Shown piece by piece: positions 15,398 to 17,046 of a DNA stretch of 17,046 nt (position 1 is its first letter; every line of letters begins with the position of its first letter). Both the position numbers and the translations under genes were made by a program. The DNA lies in the NCBI GenBank assembly GCA_015478765.1, contig JADMKR010000191.1, forward strand, positions 1 to 17,046, written 5' to 3'. Under the pieces are notes generated by a model that made no database searches, had not been told where the DNA came from, and was given only the letters and a program-made list of their open reading frames with translations. The DNA is from Flavobacterium sp. GTDB lineage: Bacteria > Bacteroidota > Bacteroidia > Flavobacteriales > Flavobacteriaceae.

Positions 15398-16603
15398 ATG
15401 CGCAAAAGCTGGTTGGCTGTCTGCATCACAAATTTTCTTATCGCCGCAGTAATGGGCTTGCTGTTGCGGTATACAATGGTAATTCCGATACCAATTGAAT
15501 TCCGGTATTTTATTCATGCCCATTCGCATATCGCTATGCTAGGCTGGGTATATTTGATGATATATTGTTTCTTCGTATATCAGTTTGTGCCCGAAAGCGA
15601 ATCAAAAAAATACAACAAGCTTTTCTGGGCGACACAAGTATCTGTAATCGGAATGATGATTTCATTTCCTATTCAGGGCTACGGCCTGTTCTCGATTGTG
15701 TTTTCCACACTGCACATCGTACTGAGTTATGTTTTCAGTTACAGAATTTGGAAAGACACGCATTCCGTTTCTGAAATTCCGCGTTCACTGCTGCGAACGG
15801 CACTCGGATTTATGGTAGTATCGACGATGGGAGCGTGGTCGCTGGGGATTTTAGCCAATATTGCCGGAAAATTGTCACCGTTTTATAAATCGGCTATCCA
15901 GTTTTTTCTGCACTTCCAGTTTAACGGATGGTTTGTCTTTGCCGTATTGGCGATATTTTTTGCGATGCTTCTTAATGCGAAAGTTGTGGTTGATGCGAGG
16001 CGCTTCCGGTTCTTTTACCATTTGTTGCTTTATTCGGTTATTCTCACCTGGGCGCTTCCTCTGAGCTGGTTTTTTCCGGATGCATTTTTATTTTACATAA
16101 ACCTGGCGGGATTGGTGTTGCAGGTTGGCGCGCTGGGCATGTTCTTGGCGCTTTTACTTCCTAATTGGAAGAAGTTATCAGAATGCTTTCCTAATGCGTC
16201 TAAAAATCTGTTGCTGCTATCGCTATTCTCATTCGTACTCAAAATCGGTTTTCAATTGGCTACGGCATTGCCGGCAGTCGCCACCGCATCCTATAAAGTG
16301 CGGAATTTGACCATTGGTTTCATTCACCTTTCGGCACTCGGACTCATAACGGGTTTTCTGTTTTATTTTGTAGCGGCGTCCAACTTCCTGGGGCGTGAGC
16401 GTGGTTATTGGAAGTGGGGAACACTGGTTTTTTATTGCGGTTTTCTGCTTACCGAAATTCTGTTGTTTCTGCAAGGGGCTATGACTTTCATGAAATTCGG
16501 CACTGTCGATAATTTGACGGTTTATCTTTTAGCAGCAACGGCTTTACTTCCTGCGGGACTACTGATGATGCTTCTGCAAGTCGTACGAAAGCACCTTAAC
16601 TAA
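15398..16603 (+). CDS. Polytopic membrane protein with conserved intramembrane histidines, paralogue of the 2546-3757 product
   Basis: A 401-residue protein with about 11-12 hydrophobic segments. It aligns end to end with the leftward protein at 2546-3757: MRKSWLAVCITN against MKTSSWLKISLVN, GLLLRY against GLLMRY, HAHSHIAMLGW against YSHYHFAFYGW, LHFQFNGWF against LHFQYNGWF, and IGFIHLSAL against IAYLHLVLL. Histidines in common are H42, H44, H172 and H310. This copy has an additional H40, giving H-A-H-S-H. Such intramembrane histidines suggest heme or copper binding, as in NnrS or heme-copper oxidases, but no full catalytic ligand set is visible. It is last in the nadA-nrdG operon, 9 nt after nrdG, so probably under the same FNR-like control. 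Confidence 0.8.
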   Translation: MRKSWLAVCITNFLIAAVMGLLLRYTMVIPIPIEFRYFIHAHSHIAMLGWVYLMIYCFFVYQFVPESESKKYNKLFWATQVSVIGMMISFPIQGYGLFSIVFSTLHIVLSYVFSYRIWKDTHSVSEIPRSLLRTALGFMVVSTMGAWSLGILANIAGKLSPFYKSAIQFFLHFQFNGWFVFAVLAIFFAMLLNAKVVVDARRFRFFYHLLLYSVILTWALPLSWFFPDAFLFYINLAGLVLQVGALGMFLALLLPNWKKLSECFPNASKNLLLLSLFSFVLKIGFQLATALPAVATASYKVRNLTIGFIHLSALGLITGFLFYFVAASNFLGRERGYWKWGTLVFYCGFLLTEILLFLQGAMTFMKFGTVDNLTVYLLAATALLPAGLLMMLLQVVRKHLN

Positions 16604-16616
16604 ATATTTCTGCTAT

Positions 16617-16661
16617 ATGATTCAAGTCATAGTTCGGCCGGCTCTTCTGTGCCGATCTTTG
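16617..16661 (+). promoter_or_regulatory. CRP/FNR-like box and -7-like element for azurin
   Basis: ATGATTCAAGTCAT (16617-16630, flanked by T and A) lies 14 nt after the membrane protein stop codon. GATCTTTG (16654-16661) is a near match to TAnnTTTG, with its TTT 34.5 bp from the box centre, identical to the rightward copy at 3824. The predicted leader to ATG 16709 is about 40 nt. Confidence 0.7.
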
Positions 16662-16708
16662 CAGTAGTAATAATGGGACAATCCCGAATCTCTAAATTTA
16701 ATTTTATC

Positions 16709-17046
16709 ATGAAAAGATTATCAAATTTTGCCTTGGTAGCATTTGCAGTTTTTGCGCTGAATTCTTGTGGCAGTGACAAAAAAACGGAAGACACTCACGA
16801 TCAACATGCAGTTCCAACGGAATCGGCGGAAACCGTAACCGATGAAACTAGTACCAAAAGCAATAACCTGTCGATTGACAGCAATGATCAAATGCAGTTT
16901 ACAAAAAATGAGTTGCGCGCATCCGTCGGTACAATTACACTCACACTGAACCACGTTGGCAAAATGCCAAAGGAATCCATGGGTCACAATCTTGTAATTT
17001 TAAAACCGGGCACCGACATACCGGCATTCGCTCAAAAAGCAGTTGC
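16709..17046 (+). CDS. Azurin-like lipoprotein, N-terminal part
   Basis: The frame is open to the window end, giving 112 residues. A lipoprotein signal ends in lipobox LNSC (Cys20), followed by a charged Thr/Glu/His-containing linker to about residue 53. Then comes a cupredoxin domain (NLSIDSNDQMQFTKNELRAS, VGTITLTLNHVGKMPKESMGHNLVIL). KESMGHN matches azurin around its first copper ligand, here H93. The remaining Cys/His/Met ligands lie beyond the window. Azurin is a one-electron copper carrier that can feed NirK or NosZ-type reductases; the lipid anchor would hold it at a membrane facing the periplasm. It has its own FNR-like box and promoter. Confidence 0.92.
   Translation, partial: MKRLSNFALVAFAVFALNSCGSDKKTEDTHDQHAVPTESAETVTDETSTKSNNLSIDSNDQMQFTKNELRASVGTITLTLNHVGKMPKESMGHNLVILKPGTDIPAFAQKAV

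Noticed and set aside
1..17046. Mobile elements, CRISPR arrays, tRNA or rRNA genes
   Set aside because: No transposase, integrase, terminal repeats, regularly spaced repeats or tRNA-like cloverleaf sequences were recognised on either strand.

Overview
The window reads as a chromosomal segment of a denitrifying or nitrous-oxide-respiring member of the Bacteroidota, most likely Flavobacteriia. The evidence is the nosDFY gene order, the protein families, promoter -7 elements of the TAnnTTTG type typical of that phylum, and weak Shine-Dalgarno sequences. I see no mobile element, tRNA, rRNA or CRISPR array.

Layout. Positions 1-1653 hold the 3' end of nosD followed by nosF and nosY, the maturation ABC system of nitrous oxide reductase. 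A leftward block (1929-3757) holds a fasciclin-domain lipoprotein and a polytopic membrane protein with conserved histidines. Divergently from it runs a probable copper-acquisition block (3873-7272): a small Cys-rich protein, a Met/His-rich two-domain lipoprotein, and a TonB-dependent receptor carrying a CxxxM...HxM copper site like that of OprC/NosA. At 7396-9165 is a 589-residue protein resembling FMN-dependent nitronate monooxygenases, with extra cysteines. At 9284-16603 is a tightly packed run nadA-nadB-ric-nrdD-(separate glycyl-radical ORF)-nrdG-membrane protein. The window ends inside a lipoprotein azurin gene.

How the genes fit together. nosDFY, copper import and azurin would supply and feed the copper enzyme NosZ. 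Ric repairs Fe-S and di-iron centres damaged by nitric oxide. NadA/NadB and the class III ribonucleotide reductase supply NAD and dNTPs without oxygen. Five copies of a palindrome TATGA-N6-TCATA (one copy differs by one base) have the CRP/FNR half-site spacing. They lie about 34 bp upstream of a -7-like element at six transcription starts, counting one divergent pair. This points to one CRP/FNR-family (DNR-like) activator controlling most of the window.

The most unusual feature is that nrdD stops just after its zinc-binding motif. The glycyl-radical loop (RVMGY) is encoded by its own 52-codon ORF, overlapping nrdD by 17 nt and nrdG by 1 nt. This looks like a naturally split anaerobic ribonucleotide reductase. 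Also notable are two paralogous four-histidine membrane proteins of unknown function at the two ends of the window, both in transcription units headed by the palindrome.
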